Below the pieces are notes generated by a model. It worked only from the letters and a program-made list of their open reading frames with translations. It was not told the DNA's origin and ran no database searches. A program made the translations under genes and the position numbers. DNA of 64,000 nucleotides from Canna indica (taxonomy: Eukaryota > Streptophyta > Magnoliopsida > Zingiberales > Cannaceae), in NCBI GenBank assembly GCA_034359265.1, contig CP136896.1, positions 69,265,501-69,329,500 of the forward strand, given 5' to 3'. Of this stretch, positions 24,575 through 35,909 are shown piece by piece (positions within the stretch are counted from its first letter, which is position 1; the number at the start of each line of letters is the position of its first letter).

Positions 24575-25934
24575 CACTACAACAAATCATCTATGTTTTG
24601 ACGTCAAAATAAACTAATATTTCGACGTCAACCAACGTCAAAACAACATATTGATGCCCATAAAAGCGTCAAAAATGAGTGGAAGAAGACCAGAGTAATA
24701 ATGGACATTTCGACGTCCAAGAATGCGTCAAAATGTCGAAAATTTCAACGTCAACTTATAGACGTCAGCAGGCGTCGATATGAACATTTCGACGCCTGCT
24801 TATAAATGTCAGCAAGCGTCGATATGTTCATATCGACGTCTGTCAACAGACGTCAAAATATTTATTTAAAATATTAAAATATTAATATCGGCGCCCGTCA
24901 GAGGCGCCAATATAAAAAAAATTAAAAAAAAAGCAGGCGCCTACGCGGTATTGAAGATTACCGCGCACAACGCTATGCGCGGTATTCTCCAATACCGCGC
25001 GGAAATTGGATAGGCGCGGTGCCGACCCACTTGATTTCCGCCACGCGGTAGAAATCGATCATTCGAATTTTTTTAATTAAAAAAAATATTTCGGAAAAAA
25101 ATAGAAAAAAATTAAATAAATACCTGTTAAAAAAATTGTACTAACCTTTATATAAATTTCGAAATCCAAAAATTTTCATAACCTGCAAAAAGAAGAAAAA
25201 AAATTAGATCAAAGAAAAAATATACGAGAAAGAAGAAAGAATAAGGAAAGAAGAAGAAAAATGATAAGAAGGAGAAGAGAAAGGAATGTGATAGAAACAA
25301 AGTATTTAAAGAAAATAAGAGCAGGAAAAAAAAAGGCGGGAGAATTCCCGCCTCGATTTCACTCGGCAAAACCCTCGGCGCGCTCGCCGAGGGACGCGGG
25401 CTCGTGCGCCCGCTAACCCGCTCGGGCGGACGTGGGCACGGGCTCGCACGCCCGTGAGTCTGCGCAGCAGCGCGAGCGGACGCTGGCGCACGCCCGCGCC
25501 AGACCCGTTTCGGTGCCTATAGCAGGCGTCAAAAGTTTTTATTTTATTTCTTTTTTAAAAAATATTTCGACGTCTTTTTGAAGACGTCGAAATGTTTCCG
25601 ATAAAACTAGACAACAGGCGTCAAAAAAAATTTCGACGTCTTTTTAAAGACGTCGAAATGTTTCCGACAAAACCAGGCAGCAAGCGTCAAATTTTTTTTC
25701 AACACCTGCTGCTTGCATCAAAATTTTTAATTTTAATTTTTAAAAAATATATATTTCGACGTCGTTTAAAGATGTCGAAATATTTCTGACAAAACTATGC
25801 AGCGTGCGTCAAAAAAAATTTTGACGCTTGCTGCTGGCGTCGAGATTTTTAATTTTTAATTTTATTTAAAAAATTCGACGTCGTTTCAAGACTTCAAAAT
25901 TTTTCCGACAAAATTTAAGAGTTTTGTTGCAGTG
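24575..25934. mobile_element. Non-autonomous CACTA element (third family), TSD TAT
   Basis: It begins CACTACAACAAA and ends in the inverted form TTTTGTTGCAGTG. TAT flanks both ends (24572-24574 and 25935-25937), the 3-bp duplication of CACTA/EnSpm elements. Both subterminal regions carry many copies of TTTCGACGTC and its complement. The centre has a GC-rich block at about 24940-25100 and another at 25340-25510, separated by a purine-rich tract. No transposase frame, so it would have to be moved in trans. Confidence 0.85.
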
Positions 25935-25937
25935 TAT

Positions 25938-26144
25938 AATTAGCTACAACAAATTCACCAAAATTTTGAGTGCTCAGTCATAACTTTATAAAGATATTAA
26001 CATTCCAGTGATTTACCGGAACCGAGTAGTTACGAGAATTGAATAAAAAAATTTGATCTCTCCAAAGGACTCTTGCCCAGCTTTTAACGCAGATAGCACA
26101 AGCATTTAACGCAGATGACTAAAAACAAGCGGTAGTTAAATCGA
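25938..26144. other. Intergenic, no gene seen
   Basis: Short AT-rich spacer with a repeated gcatttaacgcagatg phrase (about 26084-26118). Confidence 0.4.
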
Positions 26145-26535
26145 AAATAAGAAATCGAATCTGTTTCAATATGCTATTTTAATAAAATAACATATTAAAT
26201 AAAATAGTATATTGAACATAAATTTTTTTAATAAAACAATATATCTAACAAAAAATTGATAAACACATAACAGAAAAGATAATATATTATTTCACAAAAA
26301 ATGTGTTCATTAGGTTGTTTCAAAAATTATTTTGATAAAATAATACAATGAACATATTTTTTTTTTATGAAATAACATAATATATCTTCTGTTTTGTGTC
26401 TATCATTTTGTTTATATATTCAATATGCTTATCCAAAAAAAATTATGTTCAATATATTATTTTAGTAAAATAGCATATTCAACATGTTATTTTACCAAAA
26501 TAATATATTGAACCAAACACGATTTTTGATTCCCG
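26145..26535. repeat. Long AT-rich inverted repeat (foldback)
   Basis: Two arms of about 190 bp are imperfect inverted copies: ttcaatatgctattttaataaaataac on the left answers gttattttaccaaaataatatattgaa on the right. Each arm repeats the motif itself. No clear target duplication. Probably a foldback/MITE. Confidence 0.65.
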
Positions 26536-27335
26536 AGGATTTAGGAGATCATAATCTAATATTTAATCATGGGTTTTAGTTGATTCTCCAACTTAATTTA
26601 TAACCTAATTTTATAATACTCTGGAAGTTAAATTAACTAAACTTATATATTTTTTATCTATAATAAATACTCTACCCACTACGTGTGTCCTTAAATTGTG
26701 CATATTACATTTTAATATATATTGGTGACCTAGGTCCTAGCTAGCTAGCTTGTAGCTACCATGTGTTACATGCCTACAATATCAATGGCGACAAATTATT
26801 TTTTTTAGGATATCTTTTACACTATCAAATACTTAACTTTACACTGTCAAATACTACTTCACCAAATCTGAGATATAGAAATCGACTTACCTTCATTGCA
26901 TAAATGAAGTTACTACTTCTTTGAAAGAAAATAATATATAGAATGAATGCAAATAGGGAGGGGATCGAGGAGTTGGTTAGCGCAAGCTTTTGCTTGGTAG
27001 CATGCATTTATTACTCTTTTTGTGATTAAGGTTATTGCGACAGGTGGACAGACAAGATATGATTGAGGGGTTGGGTTGATGCTCCCAAGGAGGACTTTAA
27101 TTTGCGCATGCATGCATGGGGATGAATCGGGAATCTACGTTTCATTTTAGAGAAATGCTCAATTCTTCTATGTGCCTAATTAATAAATATAATAAATAAT
27201 AAATAATACAATATTTATAATTATTGTCATCGTGAGTGATTAAAAAAATTATTAAAAGAATATAACAAAACTCTTCATTTTACCATGTACCTGATACTTG
27301 ATGGTTAATTTGAAGTGTAAAGAGCCATTCATGCT
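26536..27335. other. Intergenic, no gene seen
   Basis: AT-rich; short open frames only. Confidence 0.45.
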
Positions 27336-30300
27336 TTTTTTATTATTATTATTATTATTTTATAAACAAAGATAAATATTTATTATTCCGAGTCTATACA
27401 AGATTCAGGTGAAAGTACAACAAAGAGAAAAAATAAAATTTTTCAAATAATTACAAGAATTAAATCCAAAAAATCTACCCTTGAGAGAGTGAAATATTAG
27501 ACTTAAGCCTACCGAATTCTTCCAAGAGAGAAAAAGTCGTGGCCCAGATCTCCAAATGAGAAGAGATTTGCTTTTAAAAATCTTCAAATTTCTAGCAATC
27601 CATATTCACCGTATCAAAAAATCAGTTAAGGACAAATGCTCAATACCATTGGGTTCAAGCTTCAATTTTCGAAATAATGCCAACCACCACTTCCAAAAAG
27701 ATTCTGAAGGAAGAGTCTAATCCTGTTTAAAGAAAGGAGCCATCTGCCAAAGCGGACTGACATGCGAACATAAAAGGAAGGGAAAAGATATAAAAATACT
27801 CCTGACGTTTTCTCGCGGGTACTAAAATATCTCTAACATTTTTTTGGAATAAAAAATACCCCTCATGTTATGAATTGGGTACAAAAATGCCTCTATAGGT
27901 AAACGATGTTAGTTGAGAGATAACGGAGCTGACGTGGTTTATGATTGAGATTGATGACATGGACATTTGACACGCATGCGGGCCAAGATGTTTTCTCATG
28001 AGTACTAAAATGCCCTTGACGTTTTCTCATTGGTACAAAAATATCCCTAACGTTTTCTCACGGGTATAAAAATACTCATAATATTTGTTTTGAATCTAAA
28101 ATACTCCCGATGTTATTGAAAATGATATAAAAATGACATCAGACTAACTTTTGTTAGGTGAGACTTAACAAAGATGTCATGGATGCTGACAAAGATGTTG
28201 ACTTTACACGTGATGCATATGTAGAGAGCAACTTGCCAAGCAATCGTAGGGGTGAATAAAAAAAATTAAAAATTTGGTTAATTAAAAAACTGATTTGAAA
28301 TCGAACCAAATTTTGCAATTTCTGATTTATTATGTGTCGCTTACGTGGAAGTTGCTCTCTACATATGCGTCACGTGTAAAGTCAACATCTTTATTAGCAT
28401 TCATGACATCTCCGTTAAGTTTCACCTAACAAAAGTTAGTCTGATGTCATTTTTGTATCATTTTTAATAACCTCAGGAGTATTTTAATTATGTCCAAAAT
28501 AAACGTTAGGGTTTTTTTAGTACTTGTGAGAAAACGTTAGAGATATTTTTGTACCTGTGAGAAAATATTATGGGCATTTTAGTACCCGTGAGAAAACGCC
28601 AGAGGTATTTTTGTACCTTTTCCCTAAAAGGAAGCAATGAGGGATAGTTTCCACATCGGTACTACAAACAGAGCATTGATCATCAACTTGGGAAAATCGT
28701 TCCTTTAACCTCTGACGCACAAGAACACCATTATGAATTAACTTCCAAAGTAGAGATCTAACTTTTGGAAGCACTGAAAGACCCCAGACCGATTTTCAAA
28801 ATTTTGAATTAGCCAAAAGAGCAGGACATTCATCTAAGGGTAAATGAAAAAAAAGGGGGGCTAATTTATAGCCTGAAGAAACGAAATAAAAGCCTTTGCT
28901 TTCCAGTGTCCAAATAAGTTTATCCTCATCCCAACAATGAGTGATATGAAAAATATTATCTGCCACCTCAGTAGAGAAAGATGCCCTAAACAACTGAACA
29001 TTCCAAGAACGATTAGGATTCAATATATAACTGTTTTATCAGAATAGCACTAGGATTCAAACACTCCCTATGACGAATAGAGAATGGATAGCAGTTAGAT
29101 ATCCAAGGATCAGTCTGAACCCGAACATTAGCCCCATTTCTAATTTTCCATTTCATGGCTTTTTCAAGCACCTTACGACCCTCAAGAAGACTCCTCCAAG
29201 CCCATGAGGGATTACTACCCAATGATGCTTTCATAAAAGAAACATGCTTGAAGTACTTATTTTTGAAAATTTTATGAAACGGTGAATGTTCCTTAGATAC
29301 AATCCTCCAAGCATGCTTTTCCAACATGGCTAAGTTAAAAGCCTTGAGATCTTTAAAGCCCAGATCACCTTCAGATTTCGGTCAACATAAGATGTTCCAA
29401 CCCACCCAGTGCATTCTCCTCTCATCGCCTCTTTGACCCCACCAGAAATTGACCATCATTTTGTGAATCTCATCCAATAAAGTATCAGGGAGCTTGAAAC
29501 AACTAAGGGAATACAAGGGAATGACAGTACAAACTGCCTTGATCAAAACTTCTTTTCCACTGACAAACAATAGAGAACTTTTCCAATGATGCAAATTCTT
29601 GGCAATTTTTGTTTTAATAAAATCAAAAGTGGCCCGTTTAGAACGTTCCACCACAACAGATGGTAAACCAAGATATTTGTCCTGAGTACCAACATGCACA
29701 ATATTTAAAATGAACATTATCTTCTCTCTAATCTACTGAGAAGTATTTCTACTAAAGAAAATATACGACTTATTTAGATTTATCTGTTGACCACTCAAGT
29801 TACCATAAATATGAAGGATGTCCATCAAATTACGACAGTTAACTTCATCAGCTTTACAGAAAAGAATAAAATCATATGCAAATAGAAGGTGACTTATGGC
29901 AGAGCAACTGCTATTGATTTTTATACCATGAACTTTATGGAGTTGTTCCCCCTGATGGAGCAAATGGGATAATCCATCCGCACAAAACAAAAATAGATAG
30001 GGTGAAAGAGGATCCCCTTGACGAAAACCTCTAGATGGTCTAAAATAACTACACGGCTGACCGTCTACCAGAATAGAATAAGATAGAGTAAACATGCATT
30101 CCTTGATCCAAAACATCCATCGAGCACTGAAACCCATTTTCTCCATAATATACTAGACAAAGCGTCATTCAACTCTGTCATAAGTCTTATTCATGTCAAG
30201 TTTTAAAGTCAAATCAGAAGAACCATAATATTTTGTTTTCAGGAAGTGCATACACTCATGCGCCACAAGGATATTATCACTAATTAATCTTCCTTTAATA

Positions 30301-30786
30301 AAGACACTCTGATTTAAGCTGATCAGTCTATTCATGTAGTGTTGCAATCTGAACACCAAAATCTTAGAAATTATTTTGTAGAATACTGAACATAAGCTGA
30401 TCGGTCTAACATGAGACATCGATGAAGCATTTTTTATTTTGAGATTAAGCAGATGTGGGTGTGGTTGAAACTTCTCAGCAATTTGCCCCCTGAGAAAAAA
30501 CTTTGGACTGCTTTTCAGACATCCCCCCAATAATATTCCAAAAATATTGGTAAAATATTGCTGTAAAACCATCATCTCCAGGAGCAGCTCCTAGATCAAG
30601 AGATAATACCGCATGTTTGATCTCTCTATTAGAAATCGGTCTGGTTAGTCTCCGATTCATAGAATTAGAAACTTTTGTTGGCAAATTCTCAAATGTACGT
30701 AGTAGAAGGATCCAAAGGCATACAAGAGGAAAAAATGTATTCAAAGTAGTGTTGAGCGGTCAAGTCGATAGTGTCAGGGCTAGTAC
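27336..30786 (-). pseudogene. L1-type LINE, reverse transcriptase to 3' end (split element, part 2)
   Basis: Minus-strand frames give, in order, the RT N-terminus (MNRRLTRPISNREIKHAV, then [16 protein letters not shown]), RT core (GFRQGDPLSPYLFLFCADGL), palm (HLLFAYDFILF), thumb, and the zinc-binding zf-RVT region (ERFSQVDDQCSVCSTDVE). The active-site FADD motif is FAYD, so one catalytic Asp is lost; there are also several frameshifts. The 3' end is marked by a (TAA)n tail seen as (tta)n at 27337-27360. The element is interrupted by a Mutator MITE (27780-28624) and, upstream, by a CACTA element at 30787. Its 5' continuation is at 44115-44575. Confidence 0.88.
27780..28624. mobile_element. Mutator-like MITE with 9-bp target duplication
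   Basis: It starts gggaaaagatataaaaata and ends in the inverted tatttttgtaccttttccc. The 9-bp TAAAAGGAA flanks both ends exactly (27771-27779 and 28625-28633), diagnostic of the Mutator superfamily. Both halves carry inverted copies of phrases such as acgttttctcacgggtac, so the element can fold on itself. It sits inside the LINE zf-RVT region; the LINE reading continues on both sides (VETIPHCFL, then LCSHVSPLW). The same family recurs at 51705 and 61607. Confidence 0.9.
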
Positions 30787-31240
30787 CACTACTAGAAACA
30801 AGTCGATTTCCGACAATCATTATAGTCGAAAAGTGGTCGGAAGTTGGTCGGAAACATTGATTTACCGACCAAATTTCGACTGGTTACCGACGCCAATATA
30901 TGCGTCGGTAAAACCTTGGTCGAAACGGGTACCGACAAACTATCGACAAAAAATATTGTCGATAATTACCGACCAAAATTTTAATCGAAAAGCTGTCGGT
31001 AGTTCCTCGGTAATACCGACCAAAGTTTTGTCGGTAGCTCCTCGGTAAATACCGACTACAAATACTGTCGAAAATGTGGTCGATAATTACCGACTATTTT
31101 CCTACCATATTTTATTCGGAAAGTGGTCGGTAATTACCGACAACTTACCGACTAAATTAGGACGTGTTTCCAACAACAGGTTCGTCGGTAATTTTCGACG
31201 ACATGTTGTCGGAATTTCGTCGAAACTTTTAAGATTTTTT
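30787..31240. repeat. Left subterminal repeat array of CACTA element 1
   Basis: Dozens of copies of tcggtaattaccgac and cgaaa/tttcg words in both orientations. In CACTA elements such arrays are binding sites for the element-encoded accessory protein; that role is inferred here. Confidence 0.75.
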
Positions 31241-31507
31241 TTAAAAAAAATTAGTAAACCAAAATTAAAAGACCTGTAATATTAACAATGATCACACGTA
31301 CAATAATAATCTAAAAGACCTGTAATATGATCCAAAATATATTATTTATCATCCATCAAAAGTATCATCCATTCAAAATATGTTTTAAAACATCTATTTT
31401 ATCATCCATTCAAAATAATGAATATTCAAGTACTAACAGTATTCAAAACATTTCACACATGATCAGTCTTCATCAAGAAACTCATTGTTACCCCGCGGAC
31501 CGTCGTC

Positions 31508-31509
31508 CT

Positions 31510-31549
<40 letters not shown>
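31508..31549. repeat. (ATC)n microsatellite coding poly-Asp
   Basis: A run of atc units on the plus strand reads as GAT on the coding strand and makes the acidic C-terminus of the Transposase_24-type protein. Confidence 0.9.
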
Positions 31550-34500
31550 TCCCATCGGTTGCGGACGATAGCAATCGTCATCAGAAATATGTCGAGGATG
31601 TTGAAGTTGATTAAGACGTTGATTCAACATCACTTCAAAATCATTCTTCATGGCCGCTATGAACTGTTGGTTTTGCGCCATCTGTAGAGCTGCTTGTTGT
31701 TGCATGAGTTGGGCCATCGACTGTTGTAGCGTAAGTTGCTCTTGCTGACGCACTGACAAAACTCGCTCAACCTGCTCCTTCATACTCGTGTCGAGCTGTG
31801 TTATATGACTTCGCATCTGATCCATTTGCTCCTCCCAACTGCGAGATGACATGGGTCGATCATACTCCACATTCAAATTTATTGACATCTTCTGGTAGCT
31901 CATCCCATAAAGGCGACCCCTCTTGTTTGGACCGCCGATAGCCCTTGACCATTTATCGACATCACACTCCTGAGTGCCCGATGTAGGGATGCCTCCATCC
32001 TCGCTCTGAGATTGAGTCTCGGACTGGGAACTCTCCTGTTCATACCGATCCTACACACAAATACGAATACATTTTTATTGAAACTCAAACTAATAAATAA
32101 ACAATGAAGTGATTAACTTATTTAAACATAAACTTACATAACTATGTCTTGCCCGTGGTTCAACCCAGCTACCATCAGCTTTTTTCTTATGAAAGCGAGA
32201 AAACATCTCTGCATGCGTGGGTTCCCTTCCTAATTCCCGCGTCTACGTTGGTAAACATAAACAAGAGTTTAATTTAGACAATTAAATCTTTTTTTTTCAG
32301 CTAGAAAAATACACTAATGATTTTAAACATGTTATAAGATATTTACCATGCGCATTTTATGTGTGCCGAACGATATGCAACCTCCAGTGTGAAGACTACC
32401 TCCTCTTTCGGAGTTACAATTCTTCTTTCCTCGCTCCGACTTCTGCTTGTGCTTCTCAGTGGACCAAATTTGTCGGAGTCCCTCCCAAATCTCTGTCCCA
32501 ATCCAATGCGGCCTCTTGTTAGATTTTCGTAGCGCACAATACATATCACTTAAACGACTACTGCCCTTTTTGTTGAATGCATGCCACATATGATCCTCGT
32601 GCATAGGCTCCCAATATACGTGCTTCTGCAAGACAATAATAATAAAAAGTTAAATGCTAAATTGATATGATATATGTTACTACAATGACTATATAGTTGT
32701 TCATACCTTCCATTCACGGAACCATATCCTTCGTGTAGCCTCAGGAATTTTAGTCCAAGATTCATAGGCATCATCAAACCTATTAATGATGATAGTGGAT
32801 ATATGAGATGTACCAGGCTTCGATGGACAAAATCTGGCAAAAAGTGGACCCACAAGGTCATATATAATAACTGGTTGTAGGAAAACAATATAAATTTCTA
32901 AGTTCTAGCGAAAAATTTCTAAGTTACCCATCATCACCCTCTGGCTGTAAGAAAACTTTCCTGGTATAGTTAGGTTCCTCCGGTCCAACCACTGATGAAG
33001 ATGACGGAATATTTGAGACATGTGAAGGAGCAGGAGTAGATGGTGATGCACCATCTACCTGTGCCTCATGGGCCACTGGTTGCGAACCATCGCCAATGCC
33101 TGCCATATGTGGTTCCTCTGAGTCTGATAAGTTCAGTGAGAATGAAGGAACATCTGGTAGAGATCGCTGAGTGTACCCCATTGATGGAACCTATATATGG
33201 AGAAGGCATCATATAGACAATACCAAACAATCAATTATAAATACCAACTATCTAACAACACTAAAAAAAATTCAAAAAAGTATTTTTGGGTGTAAGGGTG
33301 TCAACTGGAACCAGACATACTGATTCTCTTTTGTCATCATATATTATTCTATAGATAGATTTAACTGCATATTGTTACACAGAACACTACTTAATGGATT
33401 TTCTCCAAATTGACAATATTACAACTAAGTCACATTACTGATGCGCTCACAAAAGTATCCTTTTCAGATGGACAAAAAATAGTTGACAGCTCCTCTTATT
33501 ACAATGTTGACATGATTATTATTGTTTTCTGAAAGTAAAATAGCTTAAATCTAGGACTTATCATATTGGAATTTGCATCTGAATCCGATTGCTATGCTTT
33601 GTATGATCAGATCAAAGGAACTAGTTGACTCCATGAAGCATGATGCTATATATTAGGCAAATTGTTCTAAATATAATAGTAATCTACTTTGCATTCAGTC
33701 TTTAATTAAGTCAAATTCTACATATAAAAAGTTTTTTGCACTTTAAAATAGGAAATTACTCTCCTTGTTCTTGCACATGATGCTATATATTAGGCACCCT
33801 CGAGGACTTTGACGTAGCAGCGTGAGTTGATGCTACAGGTGGCTGGGACCACGATCGCGTGTATGATTTTTTGTGAGTGAATTTATGTTTGATATAAGTG
33901 CCCATGAGTTGAGTATGTATATTGAACCTCGATTGTTTAACACTGAACCAATGAACAAAATGATGAATCTAAATTTTATATTTATTGAAACAAAAATTAG
34001 GCAGAGAGTGAACACTTTAATTAATGCATCAACTTAATTTTTTTGTGAGTGGATATGGGATAAATATGAGTGAACATGAGATAACTAACATTGAACTTAA
34101 GTTGTGTAATATTAAACGAATGAATAGCAACGATGAATTTAAATTATATATATATATATTCAAATAGAAAGTGAATAGAAGGTGATCCTCTGATGTGTAT
34201 CGACTTGAAATTTAACTGACTGAACTTGAACCCGAAATAAACTAGGAGTGAACCCGAGTTAATCACCACATGTGGTCTATTCGTACGAATTAAGCAAGCC
34301 TAGATTAGTACTATCCTATATATACTTTAATATTAGTGCTATTAATCTCAATTTTGGCAGCATAAGAATCCTTATGGTGTCTGACACCATAGTAAGTAGT
34401 TTTGCCCCCCTCCCACCATGATATAATCCCTATGGCTCTAGGAGTTTATTCTCAATGGATGCTGTTAGTTAATATAGCTAGTAACGATTTCAGTCAGTTG

Positions 34501-35784
34501 AATCTTATCTGAATGTTTTCTCATGTAGTACGTGCAAGTGTGCAACATTAATTGAAAAAAATTGGGATCTAAAAGTCAACTGCAAAATAAGATTTGGATT
34601 AACACAAGGATCTATTGATTAAGGTAGAGGACCGAATAATTAATACTAATCTATAAATTTTATTTTCCAAATCCAATCAAAATTAAGTATCGACTGTATA
34701 TATATCTTTGTCTTGGGAGTACAGGAAGAAGAATTCAGTACTCAGTATGATTCATTAATCATTTCCAGTATACTTATATAACAGCATATATATACTGATC
34801 GATGACAAAAAATGAAGAAGATGATCAAACTATAACCTACTGAATTATATATCCGAATGAAAAGGGAATAAAGTTATAACTACATGCATATAGGTATGGA
34901 AGTTTCTACTTTGAAAAGAGCACAAACTCAAACCATGTTGAAGTTGCAAATGCTAAAATCTAACTACATGCATCAAGTTTCTCCATTGATCCTTCACCTT
35001 TCCCTAGCGACCAAAGCCTACACTGATTGTCTAATAGAAAGCAGTTCTGTACATGTACTTCAATGCATGATATACAAATGTTCTAGAGTCCACACATTTT
35101 ATTACCTTTAAGTATAAAAATAGGTAAAATACAAATCAGATCATATGGTTACAATTTCAATTTCCCGAGTAAATTCCTTAAGCAGTTTCATACCCACTAT
35201 TCTAAAATTACCAAGTATGAAATGGAGCAATTTTACCATCCATTTCCTGCTCATTGTACAGATTTGCTATCAGTCTATCCTTCACAATCATGTAAGCTGG
35301 ATTCCTATTAGAGTTAATGAAGACTAGCATTTATAGTTGATTTGAATAAAATGTTTCAGCTATCTTTTTTAGTCCCATATTGCATAGCTCTATGCTTGAA
35401 TACTTTTTAATTTTTTTTAATATTTTCCATCTAAGCTATCTCATACTTGAATACTTTCAAGAACATAAATGATATCAGTCATACCTGCGAGGCATGTTGT
35501 TGAGGGCATGTAGAACGTAGAAGATTTGCATAACTCGGTATTAAACTCGTTAGAACACCAAAATCGATATTATTCAAATCTGGTAATGGATGCGGTGATG
35601 GAAAGGCTAAAAGATTTCTAACAGGGGCTGAAACACTTGGAAAGGTACGTCGTCCCTCAGATGGTACAGCACCTCTACCATGGGTGTGGGAATTATTGCT
35701 GGTTGATTTTCCATGTTTGCGAGCAATGCCACCCCTAACTGTTGGGGGCTTATATGGGGGACGACGAGGTGGATCGGCAGACAT
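31508..35784 (-). CDS. Transposase_24-type (TNPA/Ptta-like) protein of CACTA element 1
   Basis: Seven exons on the minus strand: 35784-35485, 33190-32929 or so, 32833-32707, 32625-32347, 32242-32138, 32050-31508; the last is long and I see no further split, so six may be the true count. The N-terminal exon is Pro/Arg/Ser-rich (MSADPPRRPPYKPPTVRGG). The core reads FDDAYESWTKIPEATRRIW, then HWIGTEIWEGLRQIWSTEKH, GGSLHTGGCISFGTHK, and RELGREPTHAEMFSRFHKKK, the Transposase_24 signature. The C-terminus is a Gln-rich coiled coil (about 31550-31800) followed by 13 Asp encoded by a (GAT)n run. The second CACTA gene product is thought to bind subterminal repeats; that is family knowledge. No internal stop was seen, but exon borders are my reading. 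The first intron is 2.3 kb. Confidence 0.75.
33795..33870 (+). repeat. Fragment of the second CACTA family inside an intron of the first
   Basis: About 76 bp match roughly 80% to 57626-57702, the last exon of the Transposase_24-type gene of CACTA element 2 (shared cgaggactttgacg and ggtggctgggacc). It lies on the plus strand, opposite to the host intron. A 21-bp phrase, catgatgctatatattaggca, occurs at 33639 and 33776, just upstream. Confidence 0.7.
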
Positions 35785-35909
35785 CTGCACATAACATAAT
35801 CATGATTAATAATGTGTCATGTATAACATAAATAATTTTAATGCTTACGTATTAAAGCTGTCAATTACAATTCATATTTCAATATAGTAAAGAAAACAAA
35901 GTAATTCTT

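Noticed and set aside
25148..25369. Phe/Leu/Ser-rich minus-strand frame that looks membrane-spanning
   Set aside because: It is the complement of a (gaa)-rich purine tract inside a CACTA element, which reads as Phe/Ser/Leu by composition.
30617..31279. Plus-strand frames over the left end of CACTA element 1
   Set aside because: They run across the LINE-CACTA junction and the subterminal repeats, so they cannot be a conserved gene.
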